DNA of 64,000 bases from Mycobacterium saskatchewanense (lineage in GTDB: Bacteria; Actinomycetota; Actinomycetes; Mycobacteriales; Mycobacteriaceae), in NCBI RefSeq assembly GCF_010729105.1, contig NZ_AP022573.1, forward strand, positions 558,001 through 622,000. Reading direction: 5' to 3'. The notes beneath the pieces were generated by a model. The model was not told the DNA's origin, ran no database searches, and saw only the letters and a program-made list of their open reading frames with translations. The position numbers and the translations under genes were made by a program. Below, one piece after another: positions 1 through 8,675 of this stretch (positions are counted from its first letter, which is position 1; every line of letters starts with the position of its first letter).

Positions 1-2
1 GC

Positions 3-995
3 TCGACCACCGCCTCCGTCCCCGTGGCCACCGCCCCCGAAGGCATCCCCGCCGCCCACGCGGCGGTGGAAGCGGCCAAGGTCGCGCCCGCCGCGGCGAT
101 CGACGCGGCCAATCCGCCGCCGCTGCGCGGCGACACCGACTTCAGCGGACAGGTGCAAGCGGCCGTGCGGATCAACGCCGACCATGACGACGAGGCCTAT
201 CGGCCGCGGCACTGGGATTACGTCGATTACGACGAGTACCACCGGCCCAGCTTCTACAACCCGACTGCCACGGACATGAGCTTCCGGTACTTCTATGGCG
301 GCGACTACCGCACGGTGTTCGTTCCGGCGGGCGGTCGAATCGTGCTCAACATCGAGACGCCCGGCGTGTTCCCCTTCACGGCGGTCGCCGGCGCCTACGT
401 GACGGTCGGCAGCTTCGACGGCGGCGCCTGGCTGCCGCCCGCGGGCTGGATCGGGCCGCCACCCGTTGACTGGGTGCCGTGGCAGCCGGTGACGTACACC
501 GGAGTCCCGGTCGACTTCGCGAACGCCGGCCAGAACGTCCTGGTGGACCGGGTCACCATGGTCGGGCACGACGACAGCCTCCCGGCGGGACAGCAGGACG
601 TCTTCATGCTCAACGATTCGACGCTGGCGCGCGGCGAGGTGACCCCGGGCCCCGCGGGCGCTCCGCCCCAGGTCACGCTGCAGCAGACGCAGCCCCTGCC
701 CGGCGTGGGTCCATGGGACAACGGGCAGCAGTACGTCAACACGGCGGTGCAGAAGCCGCCGCTTCCGTCGGGCAACCACGTGGCCTGGGTCGTCGGCGGT
801 CTCGCCGCGGTGCTCGCCCTGCTCGGCGCGATGGCGGCGTGGATCTGGCGGCATCCGCGCGGCGAACACGCGTTCGCCAGTGCGCCCACGGAGCTTCTCG
901 ATCAGCAACCGCCGGATGACTGGATCCCGTCCGGTGGGCCGATCGATATAGGCGCCCAGGCCACCGAATTGCGGCCGGTCGCGTCGGGAGGCTGA
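3..995 (+). CDS. membrane-anchored protein of unknown function (5' partial)
   Basis: The frame is open from the first bases of the window, so the gene may begin upstream; a GTG at 24 is the first in-window start and would give 323 residues. I do not recognise a family. The protein is rich in Pro, Gly and aromatic residues, with a long soluble region followed by one strongly hydrophobic segment near residues 255-277 (VAWVVGGLAAVLALLG). A basic stretch (IWRHPRGEH) and a polar tail of about 45 residues follow. This suggests a single-pass protein with most of its mass on one side of the membrane. Orientation is unclear because the N-terminus may be missing. It converges on the DUF732 gene downstream. 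Confidence 0.75.
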   Translation, partial: STTASVPVATAPEGIPAAHAAVEAAKVAPAAAIDAANPPPLRGDTDFSGQVQAAVRINADHDDEAYRPRHWDYVDYDEYHRPSFYNPTATDMSFRYFYGGDYRTVFVPAGGRIVLNIETPGVFPFTAVAGAYVTVGSFDGGAWLPPAGWIGPPPVDWVPWQPVTYTGVPVDFANAGQNVLVDRVTMVGHDDSLPAGQQDVFMLNDSTLARGEVTPGPAGAPPQVTLQQTQPLPGVGPWDNGQQYVNTAVQKPPLPSGNHVAWVVGGLAAVLALLGAMAAWIWRHPRGEHAFASAPTELLDQQPPDDWIPSGGPIDIGAQATELRPVASGG

Positions 996-1010
996 GTCGA
1001 CGCCGTCAGG

Positions 1011-1391
1011 TCACTGGGTTACCGGCAACGGCGGCAGGAGCCAGATCACGGAGGGATCGATGGTCCCCTTGTACTGCGGGCAGTAGGCCGCCACCGATAC
1101 GCCCATGAAGAAGCCGGCCTGCTTCGGCGAGAGGTTGGCGTCCTTCCTTACCTTCATCGCCAAGAAGCTTGACGTCTGACCCCTGTCGAGCGAGCCGCAG
1201 ATGGAGTGGGCCATGCCGATCGCGCTGTCGCGGTCGGAGATCGGTATGCCTTCCTTGGCCAGGGCCCCGATGAACGCGTCATCCATGGGATCGGCTGCGG
1301 CCGGTGCCGCGAATAGTGTTGCGGCAGCGGAGACGAGGACCGCGCAGACCGCCGCGGACCACTTCCCGCGCGGGACGATCGAGTGGCTCAT
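1011..1391 (-). CDS. DUF732 family secreted protein
   Basis: This 126-residue protein has a classical Sec signal peptide: basic N-terminus, hydrophobic core, and a likely cut after the AAPAAA stretch near residue 33. The mature part matches the mycobacterial DUF732 layout: D-x-x-F followed by L-x-x-x-G-I-x-x (AFIGALAKEGIPI), a central Cys (C65, HSICGSLDRG) and a second Cys (C104, AYCPQYKG) that probably form a disulfide. DUF732 proteins are small exported proteins common in Mycobacterium with no assigned biochemical role. The ATG at 1391 is the natural start because it precedes the signal peptide directly. It lies alone on the minus strand, divergent from the MFS gene. Confidence 0.85.
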   Translation of the reverse strand: MSHSIVPRGKWSAAVCAVLVSAAATLFAAPAAADPMDDAFIGALAKEGIPISDRDSAIGMAHSICGSLDRGQTSSFLAMKVRKDANLSPKQAGFFMGVSVAAYCPQYKGTIDPSVIWLLPPLPVTQ

Positions 1392-1503
1392 GCTTTCCTT
1401 CTCGGGCCGATCCGCTTCGAGTCAAGACCGGCTGAGATGAACATTAGCCGAAGTCGGCTTACCCTTCTCGCCGAGCGCGACCACGGGCAGCAATGGATGT
1501 GAC

Positions 1504-1519
1504 GACAACGACCGTTGTC
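1504..1519. promoter_or_regulatory. inverted repeat, possible operator upstream of the MFS gene
   Basis: GACAACG-AC-CGTTGTC has perfect 7-bp arms around a 2-bp centre. It sits between the divergent DUF732 and MFS genes, about 130 bp before the MFS start. The shape suits a dimeric regulator, but no regulator gene is adjacent and chance palindromes are common in GC-rich DNA. Confidence 0.3.
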
Positions 1520-1649
1520 CAGCCTCGACGGGCGCCGCCGGAGTGCGTAACCGCTGCTAGCGTCTGTCTTGCCCTGGCTGTCGACCGATCGCCACCAGCG
1601 AAACGGGTCGAACGTTCTGACGCATGGGCGGCACCCATGGAAGAGGACC

Positions 1650-3044
1650 ATGCAACCTGCTGGATTTTTGTCGCGTGAAAGAATTGTCGCCGACGCCGGC
1701 TGGAATCGATGGCTGGTTCCGCCAGCCGCGCTTTCGATCCATCTGGCGATCGGCAGCGTCTACTCCTGGAGTGTCTTCAAGCTTCCGCTGCACGAAACAT
1801 TGCATGCCTCAGGCGTTTTGAGCGCCCTGCCGTTCACGTTGGGCATCGTGATGCTGGGGATGTCGGCGGCCGTCTTCGGGACGGCGGTCGAGCGACGGGG
1901 CCCGCGCTGGGCGATGCTGGTCGCGACCGCGTGCTTCAGCGGGGGACTCCTGGTCGCGGCGGGTGCGGCGGCGATCGGCCAGATGTGGCTGATCATCGTC
2001 GGTTACGGCGTGATCGGCGGCATCGGCCTCGGGATCGGTTACATATCACCGGTTTCCACGTTGATGAAGTGGTTCCCGGACCGGCCCGGCATGGCCACCG
2101 GCTTTGCGATCATGGGGTTCGGCGGGGGCGCGCTCATCGCCTCGCCATGGTCGTCGCAGCTGATGAAGTGGTTCGGCACCGGACGCCAGGGGCTGGCCGC
2201 CACCTTTCTCACGATGGGTGCGGTTTACGCCGTATTCATGACCATGGGCATCCTCCTGGTGCGTCTCCCACCTGCGGGATGGGAGCCGCGCCTCGCCCAG
2301 GGCGCCGCGACGAAGAGGGCACCGCGCCCGGCGGGCCCGGACCGCACGGCCAACGAGGCGATCAAGACGCCGCAGTTCTGGTTGCTGTGGGTCGTGTTGT
2401 GCTTCAACGTCACCGCCGGGATCGGCATCCTCGAACGCGCGGCGCCGATCTACCGGGATTACTTCCCGCGCGGCGGATCGGCGGCCGCGCTGACGGCCGC
2501 GGCGGCCGGATTCGTCGCCATGTTGTCGCTGGCGAATTCGTTGGGCCGCATCGTGTGGTCCTCAGCGTCGGACGCGATGGGACGCAAGAACATGTACCGG
2601 CTCTATCTGGGGCTCGGCGCGGTGCTCTACCTGGGACTGATCCTGGCCCAGGGCGCGAGCAAGCCGCTGTTCCTGGTGACCTGCATCTTGCTGCTGTCGT
2701 TCTACGGGGGCGGGTTCGCCACGGCGCCGGCCTACCTGCGCGACCTCTTCGGATACCGCGAAGTGGGAGCCATCCACGGCCGGTTGTTGACCGCCTGGTC
2801 GGTCGCCGGCGTCCTCGGGCCGATCATCGTGAACGCGATCGCCGACAACCGCATTGCCGCCGGAGCGGTGGGGCCCGACCGGTACCGATGGTCGTTCATG
2901 GTGATGGTGGTCCTGCTGCTCATCGGGCTGGCGTGCAACGAGGCGATTCGGACTCCGCGCTCGTCCCGGTCCGTCGCGGCCGAGACGGGCGGGCGCGAGC
3001 CCGCGACGATGACGTCCGGTCGTCCTGTAGAGGAGATGCAATGA
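1650..3044 (+). CDS. OFA-family MFS transporter (oxalate/formate or monocarboxylate type)
   Basis: A 464-residue major facilitator protein with about 12 hydrophobic segments. The N-terminus (WLVPPAALSIHLAIGSVYSW) is typical of the OFA branch, as are GGIGLGIGYISPVSTLMKWF and the later YGGGFATAPAYLRDLFG. OFA members carry oxalate, formate, lactate or similar anions; the substrate here cannot be read from sequence. I chose ATG 1650 because it follows GGAAGAGG at good spacing and starts shortly before the first membrane helix; an upstream ATG at 1569 would add an unlikely basic leader. The stop overlaps the start of the 45-residue partner gene (ATGA), so the two are translationally coupled. Confidence 0.88.
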   Translation: MQPAGFLSRERIVADAGWNRWLVPPAALSIHLAIGSVYSWSVFKLPLHETLHASGVLSALPFTLGIVMLGMSAAVFGTAVERRGPRWAMLVATACFSGGLLVAAGAAAIGQMWLIIVGYGVIGGIGLGIGYISPVSTLMKWFPDRPGMATGFAIMGFGGGALIASPWSSQLMKWFGTGRQGLAATFLTMGAVYAVFMTMGILLVRLPPAGWEPRLAQGAATKRAPRPAGPDRTANEAIKTPQFWLLWVVLCFNVTAGIGILERAAPIYRDYFPRGGSAAALTAAAAGFVAMLSLANSLGRIVWSSASDAMGRKNMYRLYLGLGAVLYLGLILAQGASKPLFLVTCILLLSFYGGGFATAPAYLRDLFGYREVGAIHGRLLTAWSVAGVLGPIIVNAIADNRIAAGAVGPDRYRWSFMVMVVLLLIGLACNEAIRTPRSSRSVAAETGGREPATMTSGRPVEEMQ

Positions 3045-3178
3045 CCGAGCACTCGGTTCGGGCGGCAGCGCCGCGCAACACGGCACTGGGCCTCATCAGC
3101 TGGTTGTGGGTGGGCGTGCCCTTCGCGTACGGACTGTACGAGCTGGTGGTGAAGATCCCCGCCCTCTTCACCCACTGA
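3041..3178 (+). CDS. MFS transporter small subunit (45 aa, single TM)
   Basis: This short gene overlaps the MFS stop codon by ATGA and is preceded by GAGGAGATG as ribosome binding site. The product has a short polar N-terminus, then one hydrophobic helix (LGLISWLWVGVPFAYGLYEL) and a short tail ending KIPALFTH. Small one-helix proteins of this kind are encoded directly after OFA-type MFS genes in many actinobacteria and proteobacteria and are annotated as MFS transporter small subunits. The overlap, tight RBS and single helix support an accessory or stabilising role for the upstream transporter. Its own biochemical role is unproven. Confidence 0.8.
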   Translation: MTEHSVRAAAPRNTALGLISWLWVGVPFAYGLYELVVKIPALFTH

Positions 3179-3268
3179 GCTGACCGTGCGGGCCGAGCGC
3201 CCGGGGCGGACTCCGCCGCCTGGCGGCCACGAGGCAAGTCCACGCGCCCGCGGGTAGGGTTGACAAGC

Positions 3269-5074
3269 GTGTGTGGAGTGACCGGTGAGGTGAGACTCGA
3301 CGGCCAGGTCCCCGACCTCGCGGCGGTAGCAGCCATGGCCGATGTGATGGCGCGGCGGGGTCCGGACGCGGCGGGCGCCTGGTCACAGGGGCGAGTCGCC
3401 CTCGGCCACCGTCGGCTGAAGATCATCGATCTCTCCGAGGCCGGTGCCCAGCCGATGGTCGACGCCGAACTCGGCCTGACGATCGCCTGGAACGGTTGCA
3501 TCTACAACTACCAGGAGCTCATGCGCGAGCTGGTCGGGCATGGCTACCGGTTCTTCTCGCACAGCGACACCGAGGTGCTGCTCAAGGCCTACCACCACTG
3601 GGGCGACGACTTCGTCACGCACCTGCACGGCATGTTCGCGTTCGCGATCGTCGAACGCGACAGCGGCCGCGTGCTGCTCGGCCGGGACCGGCTCGGCATC
3701 AAGCCCCTCTACGTGACCGAGGACAGTCACCGGGTCCGCTTCGCGTCGGCGTTGCCGGCCCTGCTGGCCGGTGGCGGCGTGGACACCCGGATCGACCCGG
3801 TGGCGCTGCACCACTACATGACGTTCCACTCCGTGGTCCCGGCCCCGCTGACCATCCTGCGGGGGGTCCGCAAGGTTCCGCCGGGTTCGCTGCTCGCCAT
3901 CGGGCCCGACGGCCGGCGCACCAGCCGCACCTACTGGGCGCCCGACTTCAGCCGCCACGACGACCGCGCCGACTGGTCGGAAGCCGACTGGGAAGATGCG
4001 GTGCTCGATGCCCTTCGGGTCGCGGTGAAGCGCCGGCTCGTTGCCGACGTTCCGGTCGGCTGCCTGCTGTCCGGCGGGGTCGACTCCAGCCTGATCGTCG
4101 GACTGCTGGCCGAGGCGGGCCAGCAGGGCCTGATGACGTTCTCGATCGGCTTCGAGTCCGCCGGTGGCGTCGAGGGCGACGAGTTCCGCTGGTCCGACAT
4201 CATCGCCAAACGCTTCGGCACGGACCACCACCAGATTCGCATCGGCACCGAACGGATGCTGCCGGCCCTCGACGGCGCGATCGGCGCGATGAGCGAGCCG
4301 ATGGTCAGCCATGACTGCGTGGCCTTCTACCTGCTCAGCCAGGAAGTCGCGCGTCACGTGAAGGTCGTGCAGTCGGGCCAGGGCGCCGACGAGGTGTTCG
4401 CCGGCTACCACTGGTACCCCCCGATGGGCTCGCCGGCTGCCGCCACCCTCGACGGCGCGGTGGCCCAGTACCGCGCCGCGTTCTTCGACCGCGACGCGGA
4501 GGCCGTCGCGGCGATGCTCGCCCCGGGTGAAGTCGCGCCGGGCGACCCCAGCGAGCGCTTCGTGACCGAGCACTTCGCACGCGCCGGCGCCGAGACCGGC
4601 ATCGACCGGGCGCTGCGGCTGGATACGACGGTGATGTTGGTAGACGATCCCGTAAAGCGGGTAGACAACATGACCATGGCGTGGGGATTGGAGGGTAGGG
4701 TGCCGTTCCTCGACCACGAGTTGGTCGAGCTGGCTGCCACCTGCCCGCCGGAGCTGAAGATTGCGCACGAGGGCAAGGGTGTCCTCAAACAGGCTGCGCG
4801 CCGGGTGATTCCGTCCGAGGTCATCGACCGGCCGAAGGGCTACTTCCCCGTTCCGGCGCTGACCCACCTCGAGGGTCCCTACCTGGACATGGTGCGCGAC
4901 GCGCTCTACGCGCCCGTCGCGAAGGAGCGCGGCCTGTTCCAGAGCGGCGCGGTCGACGCCCTGCTCGCCGACCCCAACGGCCGGCTCACCCCCCTGCGCG
5001 GTAACGAGCTGTGGCAGATCGCCCTGCTGGAGCTCTGGTTGCAACGTCACGGTGTCACGGGGCCGGCGGCATGA
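3269..5074 (+). CDS. asnO: N-acetylglutaminylglutamine amidotransferase (asparagine-synthase family)
   Basis: A 601-residue glutamine-hydrolysing amidotransferase. I place the start at GTG 3269 because it leaves Cys as residue 2 (M-C-G-V-T-G), the required Ntn nucleophile after Met removal; a TTG nine bases upstream would bury it. The N-terminal glutaminase half shows RGPDAAG and GHRRLKIIDLS; the C-terminal synthetase half has the ATP-binding SGGVDSS loop and GQGADEVFAGY. Together with the adjacent GNAT/ATP-grasp gene it fits the family that amidates N-acetylglutaminylglutamine to NAGGN, a compatible solute made under osmotic stress in rhizobia and pseudomonads. Alone it could be read as AsnB; the partner gene decides the call. 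Confidence 0.88.
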   Translation: MCGVTGEVRLDGQVPDLAAVAAMADVMARRGPDAAGAWSQGRVALGHRRLKIIDLSEAGAQPMVDAELGLTIAWNGCIYNYQELMRELVGHGYRFFSHSDTEVLLKAYHHWGDDFVTHLHGMFAFAIVERDSGRVLLGRDRLGIKPLYVTEDSHRVRFASALPALLAGGGVDTRIDPVALHHYMTFHSVVPAPLTILRGVRKVPPGSLLAIGPDGRRTSRTYWAPDFSRHDDRADWSEADWEDAVLDALRVAVKRRLVADVPVGCLLSGGVDSSLIVGLLAEAGQQGLMTFSIGFESAGGVEGDEFRWSDIIAKRFGTDHHQIRIGTERMLPALDGAIGAMSEPMVSHDCVAFYLLSQEVARHVKVVQSGQGADEVFAGYHWYPPMGSPAAATLDGAVAQYRAAFFDRDAEAVAAMLAPGEVAPGDPSERFVTEHFARAGAETGIDRALRLDTTVMLVDDPVKRVDNMTMAWGLEGRVPFLDHELVELAATCPPELKIAHEGKGVLKQAARRVIPSEVIDRPKGYFPVPALTHLEGPYLDMVRDALYAPVAKERGLFQSGAVDALLADPNGRLTPLRGNELWQIALLELWLQRHGVTGPAA

Positions 5075-6855
5075 CCGCCGTCGACCCGGGGGAGGATCAC
5101 ACCGAAGCGATCACCCTGGGTCTGCACGACGCCTCGCCGCCGCACTTGGTAGACGCGATGGCCAAGGATGTCGAGCTCGAAATGGGCTGGGGCCGGCTGA
5201 TTTTCGGACAGACCTTTGCGGATGCTCACAGGCTCGCCGAGACGCTGCGGAAGGAAGCGCCCGGACGGCGGGACATCTGCATCTACGCCCGCGAGTCGCA
5301 CGTGGTGGTCGCCGGATCGCCGAACGAGCTGTTCATCGACCCCAGCCACACCTACCGGCTGCGCTTCACCGACGACCAGCGGGAAGAGCCGGCGCAAGCG
5401 CCGCCCGGCGTGACGGTGCGCACCCTCAACGATCCATCCGATGCCGACGCGATGAACCGCGTCTTCGTCCGGTGTGGCATGGTACCGGCGCCGGTGGACG
5501 CGATCTGGAACAACCACCTGCACCAGGAGGCGGTGACCTACCTGCTCGCGGTGCGCGACGACGACGGCGCGGTGGTGGGGACGGTAACCGGGGTGGACCA
5601 CGAGTTGCTGTTCTCCGATCCGGAGCACGGGTCGAGCCTGTGGACGTTGGCGGTCGATCCGGCCGCCGGGATCCCCGGCATCGGCGAGGCGCTCACCCGG
5701 GCGACCGCCGAACACTTCCGCAATGCGGGCCGCGCCTACCTGGATCTGTCCGTGGCGCACGACAATGCGGCCGCCATCAGGCTGTACGAGAAGCTCGGCT
5801 TCCGGCGGGTCCCGGTGCTGGCGATCAAGCGGAAGAACGCGATCAACGAGCCGCTGTTCAGTCCGCCGCCGGAGACGGTCGACGACCTCAACCCCTACGC
5901 GCGGATCATCGCCGACGAGGCGCTGCGCCGCGGCATTTGGGTGGAGGTCCTCGACGCGGAAACCGGTGAGATGCGGCTCACCCACGGCGGCCGCAGCGTG
6001 ATCACCCGGGAATCGCTGTCCGAGTTCACCTCCGCGGTCGCGATGTGCCGCTGCGACGACAAGCGGCTGACCCGGCGCCTGGTCGCCGACGCCGGCATCA
6101 AGGTGCCGCGCGCCCGGCTGGCGACTTTCGATGACGAGGACTACGCCTTCCTCAAGGAGGTCGGCGAGGTCGTCGTCAAACCCACCCGGGGGGAGCAGGG
6201 CAAGGGCATCACCGTGGGCGTCACCGCCGAACACGGGCCCGACGAACTCACCGCAGCCCTCGCACGGGCCCGTGAGCAATCTCGGGAGGTGCTGATCGAG
6301 GAGCGGGTGACCGGTAACGATCTGCGGCTGGTCGTCATCGACGGCCGGGTCGTCGCCGCCGCGCTGCGGCTCCCGCCGGAAGTCATCGGCACGGGCGAGC
6401 ACACCGTGCGGGACTTGATCGTCGCCGAGAGCCGGCGGCGTTCGGCGGCCACCGGCGGCGAGTCCCGCATCCCGCTCGACGAGGTGACCGAGGCGACCGT
6501 CGTCGAAGCCGGCTGGCAGCTGGATGACGTTCTGCCGCAAGGGACCCGGCTGTGCGTTCGCCGCACCGCGAACCTGCATCAGGGCGGCACCATTCATGAC
6601 GTCACCGCGCAGGTGAATCAGGAACTCTGCCGGGTCGCGGTGACGGCGGCCGAGGCGATCGGCATTCCCGTCACGGGCATCGACCTGCTCGTGCCCGACG
6701 TCACCGGCACCGAGTACGCCTTCATCGAAGCCAACGAGCGTCCGGGCCTGGCCAACCACGAACCACAGCCCACGGCCGCGGCGTTCATCGACTTCCTGTT
6801 TCCCGGGCAGCCCGGCCAGCCGCTGGCCTGGACGCCCGAGGAGTCGCGCCCCTAA
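5071..6855 (+). CDS. ngg: N-acetylglutaminylglutamine synthetase (GNAT + ATP-grasp)
   Basis: A 594-residue two-domain enzyme. Residues about 130-265 form a GNAT acetyltransferase domain (VDPAAGIPGIGEALTRATAE, then the AAIRLYEKLGF acetyl-CoA motif). Residues about 340-585 form an ATP-grasp domain with VVVKPTRGEQGKGI and FIEANERPGL near the end. This fusion is the hallmark of the synthetase that acetylates glutamine and joins a second glutamine; the upstream amidotransferase then adds the amide. ATG 5071 overlaps the upstream stop (ATGA), so the pair is translationally coupled. The M42-type peptidase that often completes this locus elsewhere is not next to it; the next gene is an unrelated amidase on the other strand. 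Confidence 0.88.
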   Translation: MTAVDPGEDHTEAITLGLHDASPPHLVDAMAKDVELEMGWGRLIFGQTFADAHRLAETLRKEAPGRRDICIYARESHVVVAGSPNELFIDPSHTYRLRFTDDQREEPAQAPPGVTVRTLNDPSDADAMNRVFVRCGMVPAPVDAIWNNHLHQEAVTYLLAVRDDDGAVVGTVTGVDHELLFSDPEHGSSLWTLAVDPAAGIPGIGEALTRATAEHFRNAGRAYLDLSVAHDNAAAIRLYEKLGFRRVPVLAIKRKNAINEPLFSPPPETVDDLNPYARIIADEALRRGIWVEVLDAETGEMRLTHGGRSVITRESLSEFTSAVAMCRCDDKRLTRRLVADAGIKVPRARLATFDDEDYAFLKEVGEVVVKPTRGEQGKGITVGVTAEHGPDELTAALARAREQSREVLIEERVTGNDLRLVVIDGRVVAAALRLPPEVIGTGEHTVRDLIVAESRRRSAATGGESRIPLDEVTEATVVEAGWQLDDVLPQGTRLCVRRTANLHQGGTIHDVTAQVNQELCRVAVTAAEAIGIPVTGIDLLVPDVTGTEYAFIEANERPGLANHEPQPTAAAFIDFLFPGQPGQPLAWTPEESRP

Positions 6856-7042
6856 ACGGGCATCACCGCGACGAAGCCAGACCACGAGACCGCAACGCCA
6901 GCATGGAGTTCCAGGCGGCGCATAGCAACGGGCCCCAGAAATTCAGGCACGGCGTCGTGGTGAGAAGCTCATCTACGGAAAGGCTTTGGACGCCTGGACT
7001 GGTCGTCGTATCGACCGTATCGGTCCTCAAGGCTCGGTTGGG

Positions 7043-8413
7043 TCAGGACGACGGTTGCCGCGCGGTGCGCGGCCACGGGGCGAGCTCCTCGAGCTGTGCG
7101 GCCACCGTCAAGAGGCGGGATTCACCGCCCGGCGGGGCGACGATTTGCACGCCGACGGGCAGGCCCGATTCGTGCCGTCCCGCAGGAATGGACATTGCGG
7201 GGAAGCCCGCCAGGTCCCACGGCCCCAGATAGTCCGTGAGGCGGACCGACGGAATCGCGTTGGCAAGCCAGCCCCTCGTCCGCCAGCAGATGGCCTGCGG
7301 CGGCATCGTGGCGAGCATGGGCGTGACGAGCACGTCGTACGTCCCGAAAAACTCGAGGGCCCGCGCCACCCATTTCCGTCGACCGCCGTTACGCACCAGA
7401 CCCAGCCGGCGCACCGTCGCGGCGGCGGCCAGGTGCCGGGCGGTGCGCACTTCGATGTGCCGCCAGTCGAGCTCCGGGTCCGTCTCGCCCGGACCTGCGA
7501 GCCACCGCGTGAAGAGCGCGCCCGCAAGGGTGCCGTACCGGGGGTGCGCCTCGTCGACTCGGTGACCCGTCGAGGCCAGCAGCTGGGCGGTCCGCGTCGC
7601 CGCGGCGGTGAACGCTTTCGGGACCGGGCCCACGCCGGTCGGAAGTTTGGTCGATACGGCGATGCGCAGGGGTGCGGGCTGGCGAATATTCGCGAGATCC
7701 GGGTGCCGCGCCAGCACCGACAACAGGAGCGCCGCGTCCGCCACGGTGGTTGCGAGCGGGCCGTGGGTGTAGAGACCGGACCACTGCCAAGAATCCGAAG
7801 CGGGCACCGTGCCGATCCCGGGTGTGATGCCGACCAGGCCGCAGATCGCGGCGGGGGACCGGACGGATCCGAACGCGTCCGTGCCGTGCGCGATCGGGAC
7901 GAAGCCCGCGGCCACGGCGGCGGCGCTGCCACCGGACGAGCCGCCCGCCGTGAAGGACGGCGCCCAGGGGTTGCGGACGACCGAGCCCGCCGTGTCGGTC
8001 ATCGGCCAGAGGCACAGTTCGGGCACCCGGGTGAGGCCGACGATCACCGCGCCCGCTGCGCGCAGGCGCGCGGTGACGTCGCTGTCGGACTGGAAGGGCG
8101 GCGCCGATGCCTTCCCGGAACCCCAGACCGGGTGCTCGCCGGCGACCGCCGTCACGTCCTTGACCGCGATCGGCACCCCGGCGAGCGGGAGTTTTGCGCG
8201 GTTGGGAATCGTCCGCAGCGCCGCCGCCTCGGCGAAGGCCTCGAACTCCCGCACGCGGCGGAATGCGCCGAAGGTGTTGCCGGCCGACCCGATCCGGCAC
8301 AACGTCTCCTGGGTCGGCACGACGGGGTCGAGTGTCCCGGCCCGGACCGCGGCCGCGATCTCGGTAGCCGTCATCGCGTCGAGGGCGGCGTCCTCGGGAT
8401 AATCCGCTTTCAT
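7043..8413 (-). CDS. amidase signature family hydrolase
   Basis: A 456-residue amidase-signature enzyme with the full Ser-cisSer-Lys triad in context: Lys in GVPIAVKDV, the Gly/Ser loop TAGGSSGGSAAAVAAG, and the nucleophile in GTDAFGSVRSPAA. These enzymes hydrolyse amide bonds in the cytoplasm; substrates range from aryl amides to nicotinamide and cannot be inferred. ATG 8413 follows AGAAGAG and opens the typical N-terminal helix (LDAMTATEIAAAVRAG). Longer reading upstream is basic and Cys-rich, unlike the family. The gene is divergent from an MFS transporter across about 260 bp, so transport and hydrolysis of one substrate are possible but unproven. Confidence 0.88.
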   Translation of the reverse strand: MKADYPEDAALDAMTATEIAAAVRAGTLDPVVPTQETLCRIGSAGNTFGAFRRVREFEAFAEAAALRTIPNRAKLPLAGVPIAVKDVTAVAGEHPVWGSGKASAPPFQSDSDVTARLRAAGAVIVGLTRVPELCLWPMTDTAGSVVRNPWAPSFTAGGSSGGSAAAVAAGFVPIAHGTDAFGSVRSPAAICGLVGITPGIGTVPASDSWQWSGLYTHGPLATTVADAALLLSVLARHPDLANIRQPAPLRIAVSTKLPTGVGPVPKAFTAAATRTAQLLASTGHRVDEAHPRYGTLAGALFTRWLAGPGETDPELDWRHIEVRTARHLAAAATVRRLGLVRNGGRRKWVARALEFFGTYDVLVTPMLATMPPQAICWRTRGWLANAIPSVRLTDYLGPWDLAGFPAMSIPAGRHESGLPVGVQIVAPPGGESRLLTVAAQLEELAPWPRTARQPSS

Positions 8414-8675
8414 CTCTTCTTCCGTTCGGCCGTGCCGATAGCCGGCTCGGCGACGCGAGGTGAACCGTGCGTTCGCGTGCCCGATGCGTACCACTGTGGC
8501 AAACGACTTCCTGGTGCGCTTGTCCATGCGCGCACTATGGTTGGCCGGTCGCGCACGGCGAATGCCTTCCGGATGCTCCGTTAGCCTGGCAGTCGGCTCG
8601 GAGAGGCAATGTGCCGCGCGGCCGCTTGCGATATGCCTCGACGGGGTAAAAGCCTGTGCAGCAGAACGGAGCCTG

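Noticed and set aside
3383..5050. Long open frame on the minus strand opposite the amidotransferase gene
   Set aside because: It mirrors the GC3-rich codons of the real gene, is low-complexity in composition (Arg, Gly, Val, Asp, Glu) and shows no family motif.
5047..6885. 612-codon open frame opposite the NAGGN synthetase gene
   Set aside because: Antisense artefact of high GC; the plus strand encodes clear GNAT and ATP-grasp motifs.
7900..8000. Amidase as GatA of the Glu-tRNA amidotransferase
   Set aside because: No gatB or gatC genes are nearby, and the N- and C-terminal parts do not resemble GatA.
6986..8584. Long plus-strand frame opposite the amidase gene
   Set aside because: The minus strand carries the complete amidase signature and an RBS; the plus frame is Arg/Gly-rich without motifs.
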